Origin: Maritimibacter harenae
GTDB lineage: Bacteria; Pseudomonadota; Alphaproteobacteria; Rhodobacterales; Rhodobacteraceae
Reading direction: 5' to 3'
Assembly (NCBI RefSeq): GCF_009882975.1
Contig: NZ_WTUX01000010.1
Coordinates: 1 to 58,597 of the forward strand
DNA length: 58,597 nt
Both the position numbers and the translations under genes were made by a program. This document shows, one piece after another, positions 33,978 through 42,455 of the stretch. The notes under the pieces are model-generated. The model worked only from the letters and a program-made list of their open reading frames with translations. It was not told the origin of the DNA and made no database searches. Numbering within the stretch: the first letter of the stretch is position 1; every line of letters starts with the position of its first letter.

Positions 33978-35132
33978 CTAGGCCTCCGGGGTGCCACCGG
34001 CAAGGTTGCGGTAGATGAAGCGCGTGTCGCCGGTGGCGGACTCGTCCTCGGCGGTCTTGAACACGGCCTCGTGGTGGGGCGAGAACGAGCAGGCCGGATC
34101 GGTGGCGGCCGCGTCGCCGGTGAGTGCGAAGGCCTGGCACCGGCAGCCGCCGAAATCTTCTTCCTTGAAGTCGCAGCTTCGGCACGGCTCCGGCATCCAG
34201 TCGGTGCCGCGATAGAGGTTGAGCGCGGGGGAGTGGTCCCAGATCCAGCCGAGCGCATGATCGCGCACGCTGTCGAACTCCAGCCCCGTGATCGTCTCGG
34301 CGGCATGGCAGGGCAGCACCTTGCCGGCAGGGGAGATGTTGAAGAACTGCCGGCCCCAGCCGCCCATGCAGGTCTTGGGGCGCACGGCGTAGTAATCCGG
34401 AACGACATAGTCGATGGCGAGCACGCCCTTGAGCCGCTCCTCTGCCTCGGCCACCACGCGGTTGCATTCCTCGATCTGGTCCATGGTCGGCATCAGCGCC
34501 GCCCGGTTCTTCAAGGCCCAGCCGTAATACTGCACGTTCGCCACCTCGATCCGGTGCGCGCCCATCTCGACCGCCATGTCGATCATGTCGGGGAGTTCGT
34601 GGAGGTTCTGGCGGTGCATCACGGCGTTCACGGTCAGCGGCAGACCGACCGCGCGGGTGTGGCGCGCGGCCTCGAGCTTCTTGGCGTGGCCGTTGCGATA
34701 GCCGCCCACGCGGTTCGCGAGCACGGGGTCGTTGGCCTGGAAGCTGATCTGCACATGGCACAGCCCGGCATCGGCCAGCGCCTCCAGCTTGTCTCGCGTC
34801 AGGGTGACGCCGGAGGTGATGAGGTTGGAATAGAGCCCCGCATCCGTGGCCGCCTGCACGAGCTCGACGATGTCCTTGCGCGCCATCGGCTCGCCGCCGG
34901 AGAAATGGACCTGGAGCACCCCGAGATCGGCCATTTCGTTGAGGACCCGCACCCATTCCTCGGTCGAGAGTTCCGCCTTGGGCTTGTCGAGTTCGACGGG
35001 GTTCGAGCAATAGGGGCATTGCAGCGGGCAGCGGTGCGTTACCTCGAGCAGCACCGCGACCGGCAGGCCGTGGGACGTGCCCTTGCCCGGCTCCAGCGTC
35101 GTCTGTCGCGTGGTTTCGGCGATGTCGCTCAT
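33978..35132 (-). CDS. pqqE: PQQ biosynthesis radical SAM enzyme PqqE
   Basis: PqqE forms the carbon-carbon bond between the Glu and Tyr side chains of PqqA. The 384-residue protein has the radical SAM cluster motif CPLQCPYC (Cys35, 39, 42), [10 protein letters not shown], and a C-terminal SPASM region with [23 protein letters not shown] and [16 protein letters not shown], which binds further iron-sulfur clusters. The ATG at 35132 overlaps the pqqD stop by 4 nt, fitting the obligatory PqqD-PqqE partnership. Confidence 0.97.
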   Translation of the reverse strand: MSDIAETTRQTTLEPGKGTSHGLPVAVLLEVTHRCPLQCPYCSNPVELDKPKAELSTEEWVRVLNEMADLGVLQVHFSGGEPMARKDIVELVQAATDAGLYSNLITSGVTLTRDKLEALADAGLCHVQISFQANDPVLANRVGGYRNGHAKKLEAARHTRAVGLPLTVNAVMHRQNLHELPDMIDMAVEMGAHRIEVANVQYYGWALKNRAALMPTMDQIEECNRVVAEAEERLKGVLAIDYVVPDYYAVRPKTCMGGWGRQFFNISPAGKVLPCHAAETITGLEFDSVRDHALGWIWDHSPALNLYRGTDWMPEPCRSCDFKEEDFGGCRCQAFALTGDAAATDPACSFSPHHEAVFKTAEDESATGDTRFIYRNLAGGTPEA

Positions 35133-35443
35133 GGTGCCTCCGTTCGGGTGAGAAAGCCTTTGTCGGCAAGGTCCTGCATCATGTCGATCACGTCTGCCTC
35201 GATCCGTTCGACCGGGGCGGCATAGGTTTCCGACAGTTCGACGGCGATGTCGTGCAGGGATTTCGCCCCGTCGCATTTCTCGAGCACCACGACCGCGATC
35301 GGGTCCGGCGTGAGCACGCGTTCCGGGGCGAGAAGCAGCCACATCTCGCGCGGCTTGTTGTAGCGAAGCTGGACATGACGGGGCAGGGCGAGCGCCATGT
35401 CGCCGGTCACGATCAGCCGCTGCGGTTGTCCGTCCGCGCTCAT
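35129..35443 (-). CDS. pqqD: PQQ biosynthesis peptide chaperone PqqD
   Basis: PqqD binds the PqqA peptide and presents it to PqqE. The 104-residue protein shows the winged-helix RRE fold pattern: [40 protein letters not shown] then [37 protein letters not shown]. The length is typical. It overlaps both pqqC and pqqE by 4 nt (ATGA junctions), so the three are translationally coupled. Confidence 0.96.
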   Translation of the reverse strand: MSADGQPQRLIVTGDMALALPRHVQLRYNKPREMWLLLAPERVLTPDPIAVVVLEKCDGAKSLHDIAVELSETYAAPVERIEADVIDMMQDLADKGFLTRTEAP

Positions 35444-36210
35444 GTCAGTTCGTCCGGAACGAAGGCGCCGGGTGGCGGAAAGCCCGAGACATAGGCGTGG
35501 TAGAGCGCGTCGAGTTGAACCCAGAGCACTTGCGTCTTGAACAGTAGCGCATCGCAGACCGCCGCGCGCTCCTCGGGCGTGCGGGCATGTTCGCGCACGT
35601 AGTTGAGCGCGAATTCCGCGTCGCGCGGCGCCTGCGTCAGTCGGCGCTTGAAGTAGGTCATGATCTCGGGGCGGATGAAGTCGTAGTGCTGGAGCATGCC
35701 TTCGATGCGCTGCTCGTGCAGCGAGGGGGCGAAGAGTTCGGTCAGCGACGAGGCGATCGCCTCCAGCGGCGTGCGGTCGCGCACGAAGTGAACGTAGGCG
35801 TCGACCGCGAACCGGGTGGCGGGCAGGATGCCTTCGGTCGACTCGACATAGGCGCGGTCGATGCCCAGCCCTTCGGTCAGCTGCAGCCAGCGTTCGATGC
35901 CGCCTTCGCTTTCGGGCGCGCCGTCGTGGTCCTCGATCCGGTGGCGCCATTCCACGCGGGTCAGCCGGTCGTCGAACCGGGAGATGACGATGGCGTCCTT
36001 GATGGGGATCGAGCACTGGTAATAGTACCGGTTGATCGCCCACGCCTGCACCTGTCCCTTGTTCAGCTTGCCGCCGTGCAGCATGTCGTGGAACGGGTGG
36101 AGGTTGTGATAGCGCGTCTGGCCGATCAGGCGCAGGCGCTCTTCCATCTCTTCCGCACTCTCGAGCGGCGTCTTGGGGATGGTGGTGAATTGGGGTGTGT
36201 CGAGGCTCAC
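35440..36210 (-). CDS. pqqC: Pyrroloquinoline-quinone synthase PqqC
   Basis: PqqC carries out the last step, the ring closure and eight-electron oxidation that yields PQQ, without a metal or cofactor. The 256-residue protein has the family core [46 protein letters not shown] and the histidine-rich DHDG and [21 protein letters not shown] segments. It starts at GTG 36210, which overlaps the pqqB stop by 4 nt (GTGA). This start gives the usual family length. Confidence 0.96.
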   Translation of the reverse strand: MSLDTPQFTTIPKTPLESAEEMEERLRLIGQTRYHNLHPFHDMLHGGKLNKGQVQAWAINRYYYQCSIPIKDAIVISRFDDRLTRVEWRHRIEDHDGAPESEGGIERWLQLTEGLGIDRAYVESTEGILPATRFAVDAYVHFVRDRTPLEAIASSLTELFAPSLHEQRIEGMLQHYDFIRPEIMTYFKRRLTQAPRDAEFALNYVREHARTPEERAAVCDALLFKTQVLWVQLDALYHAYVSGFPPPGAFVPDELT

Positions 36211-37130
36211 AGCGTCACCTTCTGTCCGTGTCTGGCGATGTCCCATCCCGCGCGTTCCAGCGTCTTGCGCTCCGGCGAGTCCGGCAGATGCGCGGGGTTG
36301 GAGTTGTTGACGTGGATGAAGATCCGGCGGGTCACGTCGAGCCCCTTGAAGGCTTCGATCACCCCGTCGGTCCCGGCCATCGACATGTGCCCCATGCGCT
36401 GCCCGGTCTTGGGGCCAAGCCCGGCCGCGATGATTTCGTCGTCGGTCCAGAGCGTGCCGTCGAAGAACACAAGGTCCGCGCCGCGCAGCCGTTCTTCGAG
36501 CGCCGCGTCCATGCCCGCGCAGGCGGTGATGACGAACGCCTTGGCGCCGTCCGGCCCGGTGATCTCGAGCCCCAGCGTGTCACCCGTGACGTCGCGCTGG
36601 TGGCCGTGGGCCGTGCCCTCCAGGTACCAGGCGGATTTGCCGGGAACCTCGAAGGCCGTGACACTGATGCCGGTGGGCGATCCGTCCTGAAGCGTGAGCG
36701 GAAAGGGCTTGTCGATACCGACCGGGATGCGCGGCACCTTTTCGCGGTCCAGCACGTTGAAGATGGAATTGTCCTCGAGCAGCGACAGCACCCGCTCATG
36801 GGCCCAGATACCGAACGGGGACCCTTCGCGCATCGACAGAAGCCCCGCGACCGCGTCGACCTCGCCATTCGTCAGGATGACCCCGGCGATCGGGCTGTGG
36901 CGCAGTTCGGCCTCTTTCGGATGAAGCTCGGGCGTTTCGTTGATCTGCTGGCGGATGTCGGGCGAGGCGTTGACGAGAAACCAGTTCTCCCCGTCCGCGC
37001 TGAAAGCGACGGAGGCCTGCCCATCGCCAAGCGCCGGGTTGGCGCGCGCCGCCCGGCAGGTCGGGCAATTGCAGTTCCATTGCGGAACCCCTCCGCCCGC
37101 GGCGCCCCCGAGAACGACGAAGTTCAGCAT
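36207..37130 (-). CDS. pqqB: PQQ biosynthesis protein PqqB
   Basis: PqqB has the metallo-beta-lactamase fold and hydroxylates a tyrosine-derived intermediate in PQQ synthesis. The 307-residue protein starts with VVLGGAAGGGVPQWNCNCPTCRAAR, where the paired cysteines bind zinc, and continues with NASPDIRQQINETPEL, GVILTNGEVDAVAGLLSMREG and IFIHVNNSNPAHL. It begins 41 nt after pqqA, the usual small gap in this operon. Confidence 0.96.
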   Translation of the reverse strand: MLNFVVLGGAAGGGVPQWNCNCPTCRAARANPALGDGQASVAFSADGENWFLVNASPDIRQQINETPELHPKEAELRHSPIAGVILTNGEVDAVAGLLSMREGSPFGIWAHERVLSLLEDNSIFNVLDREKVPRIPVGIDKPFPLTLQDGSPTGISVTAFEVPGKSAWYLEGTAHGHQRDVTGDTLGLEITGPDGAKAFVITACAGMDAALEERLRGADLVFFDGTLWTDDEIIAAGLGPKTGQRMGHMSMAGTDGVIEAFKGLDVTRRIFIHVNNSNPAHLPDSPERKTLERAGWDIARHGQKVTL

Positions 37131-37171
37131 GGGGACGCGGGCACTGAAGTCGGCGGGCAGAGGGGCATGGG

Positions 37172-37252
37172 TTACTTCTGCTTCGCGCAGGCGTACATGT
37201 TGATTTCCATGCCGACCGGAATCTCGCGAACTTTCGGTGCGTCCCAAGCCAT
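37172..37252 (-). CDS. pqqA: PQQ precursor peptide PqqA
   Basis: This 26-residue peptide is the ribosomally made precursor of PQQ. Glu16 and Tyr20 in the MEINMY segment give the required E-x-x-x-Y pair whose side chains become the cofactor. MAWDAPKVREIP is the standard leader. GGGAGG lies 6 nt before the ATG. As in other species it is the first gene of the operon, and the 3' neighbours pqqB to pqqE follow on the same strand. Confidence 0.97.
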   Translation of the reverse strand: MAWDAPKVREIPVGMEINMYACAKQK

Positions 37253-37300
37253 GTGGAACCTCCCTTCGTTTTGTTGCACAGCGACATTGCTGCAGGAACG

Positions 37301-37347
37301 AGAGTAGGGACGGGCCCCGGCGACCTTCAATCTATGCGCTCCATAGA
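37301..37347 (-). promoter_or_regulatory. Candidate pqqA promoter with a LysR-type palindrome
   Basis: TCTATG, 5 nt, CATAGA (37331-37347) is a perfect 17-bp dyad with the T-N11-A spacing of LysR-type sites. On the minus strand it is directly followed by TTGAAG (37325-37330), a possible -35, and after 18 nt by TACTCT (37301-37306), a possible weak -10. The dyad would lie at about -40 to -60, the usual LysR activation position. The LysR gene at 37420 is the natural candidate regulator. Confidence 0.55.
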
Positions 37348-37419
37348 CCGCGGCCAAACGCGGGCATCAGGCCGGAAAATCATTTAATGGCAATGGCTTG
37401 GCTTCGCGCGCCTTGGTGC

Positions 37420-38463
37420 CTAGTCGGCTGCGGCCGGCGTGTCGAGGAAGGGTGGCGTATCGAGAAGACCGGGCGGCGCGAAATGCGCGCCCGCCACCTT
37501 GAGGTGCTCGATCAGGCTCGCATACGGGTCCGTACGCAAATACGTTTTGGGCAGGAGGGCGACCACGTCGCGCGCCGGGAAGTCGACCCGGTAGAGGCGC
37601 ACCCCCTGGATTGCCGTTCCCCCGACGACGCAGGACATCGCCGGGGCGAGGCATACGCCAAGGCCGGACCGCACCATCCCCAAAGCGACCTCGAAACTGC
37701 GGGCCTGTGCGAAGGGCCAGTTGCCCGGGACCACCTTGTCGTACCACGCCTGCACGCGCTTGCTGTGCTGCGTGCCGAAAGCGAACTGGATCGAACGCAT
37801 CAGCACCTCGCGCGCCTCGGGCGACAGGTCTGTGCGCGGGTCCGCGACGTCGGCGAGGTCGAGATCCCGGGGCACGGCGAGCACGTAGGGATCCACGCAG
37901 ATCGGAACCTGCTGGAAGCCGGCGCTGGCCGGCGCGATGGAGTTCGACGAGATCAGGCCAAGGTTGATGCGCCGCGCGTAGAGCATCTCGAGCACCTCGG
38001 CGGGCGAGCTTTCGTGGATGTCGTAGTCGACGCGCGGAAACTCCTCGTGCAGCGCCTCCATCGCGGGGGGCAGGATCACCCGCAGGATGGAGTTGAGCCC
38101 GGCGAGGTGCACGGTCTGGCGCGACCCGTCGCCGATCTCGGCCACCCCGTCCTCGAGCGCCTGCATGCTTTCGAGCACCTTTTCCACGTGGCGCAGAAGG
38201 TGGCGCCCCGCCTCGGTCAGCTCGAGCGTGTTCGAGCGCCGGTCGAAGAGCGACGAGCCGACGATGTCCTCCAGCGTGGCGATCTGCTGCGACACGGACG
38301 GCTGCGCGAGGCCCAGCTGTTTGCTCGCCTGCGTGAGGCTTGTCGAGTGGGCCACGGACCAGAACACCTGGAGCCTGCGGAAGGTCAGCCCGCCGGCCGC
38401 GTCGCTGGCGGACCGGGGCTTGGCGTCCTCGGCGGGGCGGTCTTGTTTCTCGGACTTCTTCAA
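37420..38463 (-). CDS. LysR-family transcriptional regulator upstream of pqqA
   Basis: The 347-residue protein has a 25-residue charged N-terminal extension, then a LysR winged helix (LTFRRLQVFWSVAHSTSLTQASKQLGLAQPSVSQQIATLEDIVGSSLFDRRSNTLELTEAGRHLL) and an effector domain with SFEVALGMVRSGLGVCLAPAM. It is read in the same direction as pqqA, 167 nt upstream of it, and diverges from the NSS symporter gene. Both flanking spacers hold a short palindrome (37331-37347 and 38526-38538), so it may control one or both neighbours. This is inferred from position only. Confidence 0.92.
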   Translation of the reverse strand: MKKSEKQDRPAEDAKPRSASDAAGGLTFRRLQVFWSVAHSTSLTQASKQLGLAQPSVSQQIATLEDIVGSSLFDRRSNTLELTEAGRHLLRHVEKVLESMQALEDGVAEIGDGSRQTVHLAGLNSILRVILPPAMEALHEEFPRVDYDIHESSPAEVLEMLYARRINLGLISSNSIAPASAGFQQVPICVDPYVLAVPRDLDLADVADPRTDLSPEAREVLMRSIQFAFGTQHSKRVQAWYDKVVPGNWPFAQARSFEVALGMVRSGLGVCLAPAMSCVVGGTAIQGVRLYRVDFPARDVVALLPKTYLRTDPYASLIEHLKVAGAHFAPPGLLDTPPFLDTPAAAD

Positions 38464-38525
38464 GGTGGGTCCCTGTTCGCAGAGTCTTCGCCCCAGCTTA
38501 GGCAGGTCCTGCCATTGCGCTGTGC

Positions 38526-38538
38526 AATATCACATATT
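38526..38538 (+). promoter_or_regulatory. Small palindrome in the LysR-symporter divergent promoter region
   Basis: AATAT, CAC, ATATT form a 13-bp dyad in the only A+T-rich part of the 162-nt spacer between the divergent LysR and NSS genes. It is a candidate regulator site. No convincing -35/-10 pair was found. Confidence 0.35.
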
Positions 38539-38625
38539 CTTTTGCCGGATGGCAGCGCGGGGCGGGAACAGGGGGACACCCTACCGCGTTGCTCCGTGGC
38601 GAACACGGATTCACGGGAGGCCCTT

Positions 38626-40128
38626 TTGCCACCAGCGGACCCGCGCGACGCGCAGCCGGACAACGAAGACACCGCCCCGCAGGATGCGACGGAACGCGGC
38701 CGATCGTCTGCGTCCGAAAACGGATCATCCGACGGGCCGCGCGCCGCGCAGCGCGAACCCACAGCCCGCCCCCGCGAAGAGAGCAGCCAGGCGGCGGCCG
38801 GTCTTTCCGACGTTTCGCGCGAAGCCGCGCACCGTAGGGAAGAGCCCTATGCGACGTGGTCGTCGGAACGGGCCTTCGTCCTGTCCACCGCGGCGGCGGG
38901 CGTGGGACTGGGCAACCTCTGGCGCTTCCCGACATTGGTGGGCGAGAACGGCGGCGGCGCGTTCCTGGTGGCCTATGCCATCGCTGTCGTCGCCTTCGCG
39001 ATCCCCTTCGCCGCGCTCGAGGTGGCCGCCGGCCGCAATTCCCATGGCTCCGTGATCGCGAGCTTCCGTCGCCTGGGGCGGGCCTTCGTGGCCTTCGGCG
39101 TCGCGGTGGTGCTGCTGACGCTGATGATCAACAGCTACTATTTCGTCGTGACCGGCTGGACCTTCGGCTACGCGGTCGAAAGCACGCTGGGGGCCCCGCC
39201 CGCTTTCGGGGAGTTCAGCTCCGGTTTCGCCTCGGTCTGGTGGCTGGGCGGGACCGGTGCCGTGGTGGCCGCCATTCTGGCCTTCGGCCTGTCGGGGATC
39301 GAACGCGCCGCGCAGTTTCTCATGCCGGTGCTGCTTCTCGCGCTGGGCGGGATCGCAATCTACGGGCTGCAGAACGGGGCGGCCGGCGAGGCGATGGATT
39401 TCCTCTTTTCGACCGACGCCACCCGGTTCGCGGACCCCGGTCTGTGGCGCGCCGCCTTCGGGCAGGCGTTCTTCTCGATGACCATCGGGCAGGGCTACCT
39501 GATCACCTACGGCAGCTACCTGCCGCGCCGGGTGCATGTCCCGCGCGCCGTGGCCTCCATCGCCGCGATGAACTCCGGCGTGGCGATCCTGGCGGGTATC
39601 GCGATCTTTCCGCTGGTCTTCGCAGCGGGCCTGTCGCCCGACGCGGGCTCGGAACTCGCGTTCGAGACCTTGCCGAAAGCGTTCGAGAACATGGGCGCGG
39701 GCGGTATCCTTGCCCCGGTGTTCTTCTGGCTCCTGTTCCTCGCCGCGCTGTCATCCTGCCTGGGCGGTGCGAAGGTGGTGACGGCGGCCCTGCGCGAACA
39801 ATGGCGCCCGTTCGGACAGGTCTCGGCGGTCATCGCGGGCATCCTCGCCATCGTCGCGCTCGCCGTGCCGTCGGCCCTGAGTTACTCCGCGGCGGAGTGG
39901 AGGATCGCCGGCGAACCGGTGCTGGACGCCGTCGACCGGACCATCGGCTCCAACGGCGTGATCCTCGCCGCCATCGGCTCGTCCCTCATCCTCGGCTGGC
40001 GCTTCAGCCCCGGCCACCTGTGCCGGCAATTCGGCCTGCGCCACGGTGCAGCCCGAACCCTCGCCTGGATCGTCCGCCTCGGCCCGCTCGGCCTCGGCGT
40101 GCTGTTCGGGGTCACGACGGTAACGTGA
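38626..40128 (+). CDS. Neurotransmitter:sodium symporter (NSS) family transporter
   Basis: The 500-residue protein belongs to the LeuT-like NSS family, which takes up amino acids or related amines with sodium. The unwound helix-1 motif AAAGVGLGNLWRFP is at about 90-102, followed by NGGGAFLVAYAIAVV and roughly eleven helices. The first 75 residues are hydrophilic, Pro/Arg/Glu-rich and probably disordered. No ATG lies in this region; TTG 38626 has a perfect GGGAGG five nt upstream and is taken as the start. A GTG at 38596 without a binding site is less likely. The substrate is unknown. Confidence 0.88.
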   Translation: MPPADPRDAQPDNEDTAPQDATERGRSSASENGSSDGPRAAQREPTARPREESSQAAAGLSDVSREAAHRREEPYATWSSERAFVLSTAAAGVGLGNLWRFPTLVGENGGGAFLVAYAIAVVAFAIPFAALEVAAGRNSHGSVIASFRRLGRAFVAFGVAVVLLTLMINSYYFVVTGWTFGYAVESTLGAPPAFGEFSSGFASVWWLGGTGAVVAAILAFGLSGIERAAQFLMPVLLLALGGIAIYGLQNGAAGEAMDFLFSTDATRFADPGLWRAAFGQAFFSMTIGQGYLITYGSYLPRRVHVPRAVASIAAMNSGVAILAGIAIFPLVFAAGLSPDAGSELAFETLPKAFENMGAGGILAPVFFWLLFLAALSSCLGGAKVVTAALREQWRPFGQVSAVIAGILAIVALAVPSALSYSAAEWRIAGEPVLDAVDRTIGSNGVILAAIGSSLILGWRFSPGHLCRQFGLRHGAARTLAWIVRLGPLGLGVLFGVTTVT

Positions 40129-40170
40129 CGTGCCGGTCGCGTACGCGATGTTGGTGTGTGGTGGGGGATT

Positions 40171-40246
<76 letters not shown>

Positions 40247-40406
40247 ATACGGCTCATGCCGAATGTTCGCGGTGTTTAGGCGAGCGCGGGGTGGGTTTCA
40301 AGCGAAAAAAACGCCGGTCGTGCAATTCCTTCGGACCCGCCCGAAACCGCCGTGTTTCCTGGCCCCGCGGCCGCGCCCGACGCCCGCGCAGCGGCGCGAA
40401 CGACAA

Positions 40407-40430
40407 GGGCCGGGCGCAACGGCCCGGCCC
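40407..40430 (-). terminator. Terminator-like stem after the FYDLN-acid gene
   Basis: GGGCCGGGC (40407-40415) and GCCCGGCCC (40422-40430) form a perfect 9-bp stem with a 6-nt loop, 24 nt after the stop of the minus-strand FYDLN gene. The following minus-strand bases TTGTCGTT are only moderately T-rich. The rest of 40247-40454 shows no gene. Confidence 0.65.
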
Positions 40431-40454
40431 CGTGATTCTCGCACCCGCCGGTGC

Positions 40455-40784
40455 TTACTCGTCGTCTTCCGAGGCGACGTCGGCGATCTCGTCGAGCGAG
40501 ACGTCGTCATCGTCGTCGTCCTCGAGCACGTCATCGCCCAGATCGACGTCGGTGTCGTCGTCTTCGATCGTCTCGTCGTCGTTGCTGACGAGGTCGTCGC
40601 TCGAGGTGTCGTCTTTCTTGCTGGCCTTGTCCGCCTTGTCGGCGACCATGGTCCGCGACTTGCCGGTGTCGATCTCGACCACTTCGCCGGTGTAGGGCGA
40701 AACGATCGGGTCGGCGTTCAGGTCGTAGAACCGCTTACCGGTCGTCGGGCAAACGCGTTTCGTGCCCCATTCTTCCTTGGGCAT
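40455..40784 (-). CDS. FYDLN-acid domain protein (TIGR02300 type)
   Basis: The 109-residue protein has the conserved N-terminal block MPKEEWGTKRVCPTTGKRFYDLNADPIVSPYTGEVV, which names the FYDLN family, and an extremely acidic C-terminal half (about 58-109) dominated by Asp and Glu, including a run of six aspartates. The Cys and TGK residues suggest a small zinc-ribbon-like element, although only one cysteine is present. The family is restricted largely to alphaproteobacteria and has no known function. It is a single gene followed by a terminator-like stem. Confidence 0.92.
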   Translation of the reverse strand: MPKEEWGTKRVCPTTGKRFYDLNADPIVSPYTGEVVEIDTGKSRTMVADKADKASKKDDTSSDDLVSNDDETIEDDDTDVDLGDDVLEDDDDDDVSLDEIADVASEDDE

Positions 40785-40904
40785 GGAAAACCCTTTCCGT
40801 CATCATGTCGTCATGCGAGATTTGGGCGCAATTGCCACATGTGCAAGGGGGTGTCAAAGCCTTTCAAAACGGGTTTTGGCGCATTGAGCGAGCGGGAGCC
40901 GCAA

Positions 40905-41645
40905 ATGGGGCTGAGAGAAGCGGTCTTCGGACGGGGCGGAGGACAGGAGCCGGCGACGATTCGCCTGCCCGGTCAGCCGGAGGTCGTGGTGCGCGTGCGC
41001 CGCTCGTCCCGGGCGCGCCGCCTGTCGCTCCGGATCTCGCGGCTCGACGGGCAGGTCACGCTCACGCTGCCCACGGGCGTGCGCTTTCGCGAGGCCGAGG
41101 CCTTCGCGGCCGAACGGGCCCGGTGGATCCGCGGCCACCTCGCCGATCTGCCGCATGAGGTCGTGCCGCTTCCCGGTGCCGCGATCCCGTTCGAGGGGCG
41201 CATGCTGCCGATCGAGGCCGCCCCGCGACGGAGTGTGGCGATCCGGGAGGACCGTATCCTCGTGCCGGACACCCGGGTCGAGACGACGCCCGCGCGCCTT
41301 GCCGCCGTTCTCAAGCACGCCGCACGTGACCGGCTGGTCGAGGCCTCCACGCGCCACGCAGCCGCTGTCGGCTGCGCGTTCGGCAAGGTGACGTTGCGCG
41401 ACACACGCTCGCGCTGGGGGTCGTGCTCGGCGCAGGGCAACCTGATGTATTCCTGGCGGCTGGTGATGGCCCCGCCCGAGGTGCTCGACTACGTCGCCGC
41501 GCACGAGGTCGCCCATCTCGTCCACATGGACCACTCGGCGGCCTTCTGGCGCCAGTGCGAGAGGCTCTTTCCCGATCACAAGGCGCAGCGCCGGTGGTTG
41601 CGCGAAGAGGGCGGTGGGCTGCACCGCTACCGCTTCCGCGATTGA
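40905..41645 (+). CDS. YgjP/WLM-type zinc metalloprotease (M48-related, DUF45)
   Basis: The 246-residue protein has the zinc-binding motif HEVAH (200-204) with a further His210, preceded by TLRDTRSRWGSCSAQGNLMYSWRLVMAPPEVLDYVAAHE, which is diagnostic for the YgjP/DUF45 family. The N-terminal part has RRSSRARRLSLRISRLDGQVTLTLP, also typical. The substrate is unknown. The ATG at 40905 has GGGAG 8 nt upstream and fits the family length. It is followed after 30 nt by a GntR gene with an operator-like palindrome between them. Confidence 0.9.
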   Translation: MGLREAVFGRGGGQEPATIRLPGQPEVVVRVRRSSRARRLSLRISRLDGQVTLTLPTGVRFREAEAFAAERARWIRGHLADLPHEVVPLPGAAIPFEGRMLPIEAAPRRSVAIREDRILVPDTRVETTPARLAAVLKHAARDRLVEASTRHAAAVGCAFGKVTLRDTRSRWGSCSAQGNLMYSWRLVMAPPEVLDYVAAHEVAHLVHMDHSAAFWRQCERLFPDHKAQRRWLREEGGGLHRYRFRD

Positions 41646-41656
41646 CCGCGGCAGCA

Positions 41657-41670
41657 TTTGTGATCACAAA
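41657..41670 (+). promoter_or_regulatory. Perfect 14-bp palindrome at the GntR gene start
   Basis: TTTGTGATCACAAA is a perfect palindrome containing TTGT-N4-ACAA, the half-site type common for GntR-family operators. It ends 5 nt before the ATG of the GntR gene, so a bound repressor would block transcription or initiation. Autoregulation is likely. Confidence 0.6.
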
Positions 41671-41675
41671 GGGAC

Positions 41676-42341
41676 ATGGACACGCCGCCCCCCGCCCCGA
41701 CACAGCCGCCCGATCCGCAGAGCTCGGCCCATGAACGGGTCTACCGGACCCTGCGCGCGCGCCTCATGGCCGGCGAGATGGAGCCGGGCGTCGCGCTCAC
41801 CCTGCGCGGCATCGGCAAGGATTTCGGCGTCTCCATGACCCCCGCGCGCGAGGCCGTGCGCCGGCTGGCCGCGGAAGGTGCGTTGACCCTGTCGTCATCG
41901 GGGCGTGTGACCACGCCGGATCTCACCCCGGAACGGATCGAGGAGCTGGCGGCGCTGCGCGCACTCCTGGAGCCCGAGCTTGCCGCCCGGGCCCTGCCGC
42001 GTGCGCACCTCGCGCTGATCGAGCGCCTGCGCACCATAAATTCACGGGTGGCCGAGGTCGTGGCGAAGCATGACGTGACCGGCTACATCCGCTCGAACCT
42101 CGAGTTCCACCGCACGCTCTACCTGCGTGCCCAGGCGCCGGCGATGCTGGCGATGGCAGAGACCGTTTGGCTCCAGCTGGGGCCCACGATGCGCGCGCTC
42201 TACATGTCGCGCGACCGCTCCGACCTGCAAAAGCACCACCGCGCGATCCTTGCGGCCCTTGCCGCGGGGGATGAGCCGGGGCTGCGCCTGGCCGTGCGGA
42301 CGGACGTGACACAGGGGCTCAGGATGCTCGTCGGGCTCTAG
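41676..42341 (+). CDS. GntR-family transcriptional regulator with FCD domain
   Basis: The 221-residue protein has the GntR winged helix (about 18-80: HERVYRTLRARLMAGEMEPGVALTLRGIGKDFGVSMTPAREAVRRLAAEGALTL) and an FCD-type helical effector domain (about 90-215: IEELAALRALLEPELAARAL, SNLEFHRTLYLRAQAPAMLAMAETVWLQLGPTM, HHRAILAALAAGDEPGL), whose His and Asp residues usually bind a metal and a small acid. Its targets are unknown; it lies alone between the protease and amtB. A palindrome sits at its start and another (42342-42357) directly after its stop. Confidence 0.93.
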   Translation: MDTPPPAPTQPPDPQSSAHERVYRTLRARLMAGEMEPGVALTLRGIGKDFGVSMTPAREAVRRLAAEGALTLSSSGRVTTPDLTPERIEELAALRALLEPELAARALPRAHLALIERLRTINSRVAEVVAKHDVTGYIRSNLEFHRTLYLRAQAPAMLAMAETVWLQLGPTMRALYMSRDRSDLQKHHRAILAALAAGDEPGLRLAVRTDVTQGLRMLVGL

Positions 42342-42357
42342 ATTACAAATTCGTAAT
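42342..42357 (+). promoter_or_regulatory. Near-perfect 16-bp dyad directly after the GntR stop
   Basis: ATTAC, A-AATT-C, GTAAT is palindromic over 16 bp except for one internal pair. It abuts the stop codon of the GntR gene. It differs from the operator at 41657-41670, so it may bind another protein or be chance. A small inverted repeat GTCG/CGAC follows (42358-42370). Confidence 0.35.
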
Positions 42358-42455
42358 GTCGTGATGCGACGGAGGCGCCGGGCCCGCGCGTTTGCAGGGG
42401 CACGATGGAGGGTCATGTCCTGCCCCCCTCCACGCCGCTCCGACCGGGGCGGCCG

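Noticed and set aside
40137-40148. TCGCGTACGCGA palindrome after the NSS gene as terminator
   Set aside because: It is a perfect 12-bp palindrome but has no loop and no T-run. It could be chance in G+C-rich DNA.
40263-40904. An upstream extension of the YgjP-type protease frame
   Set aside because: The extension runs antisense through the FYDLN gene and has no binding site; ATG 40905 has one and fits the family length.
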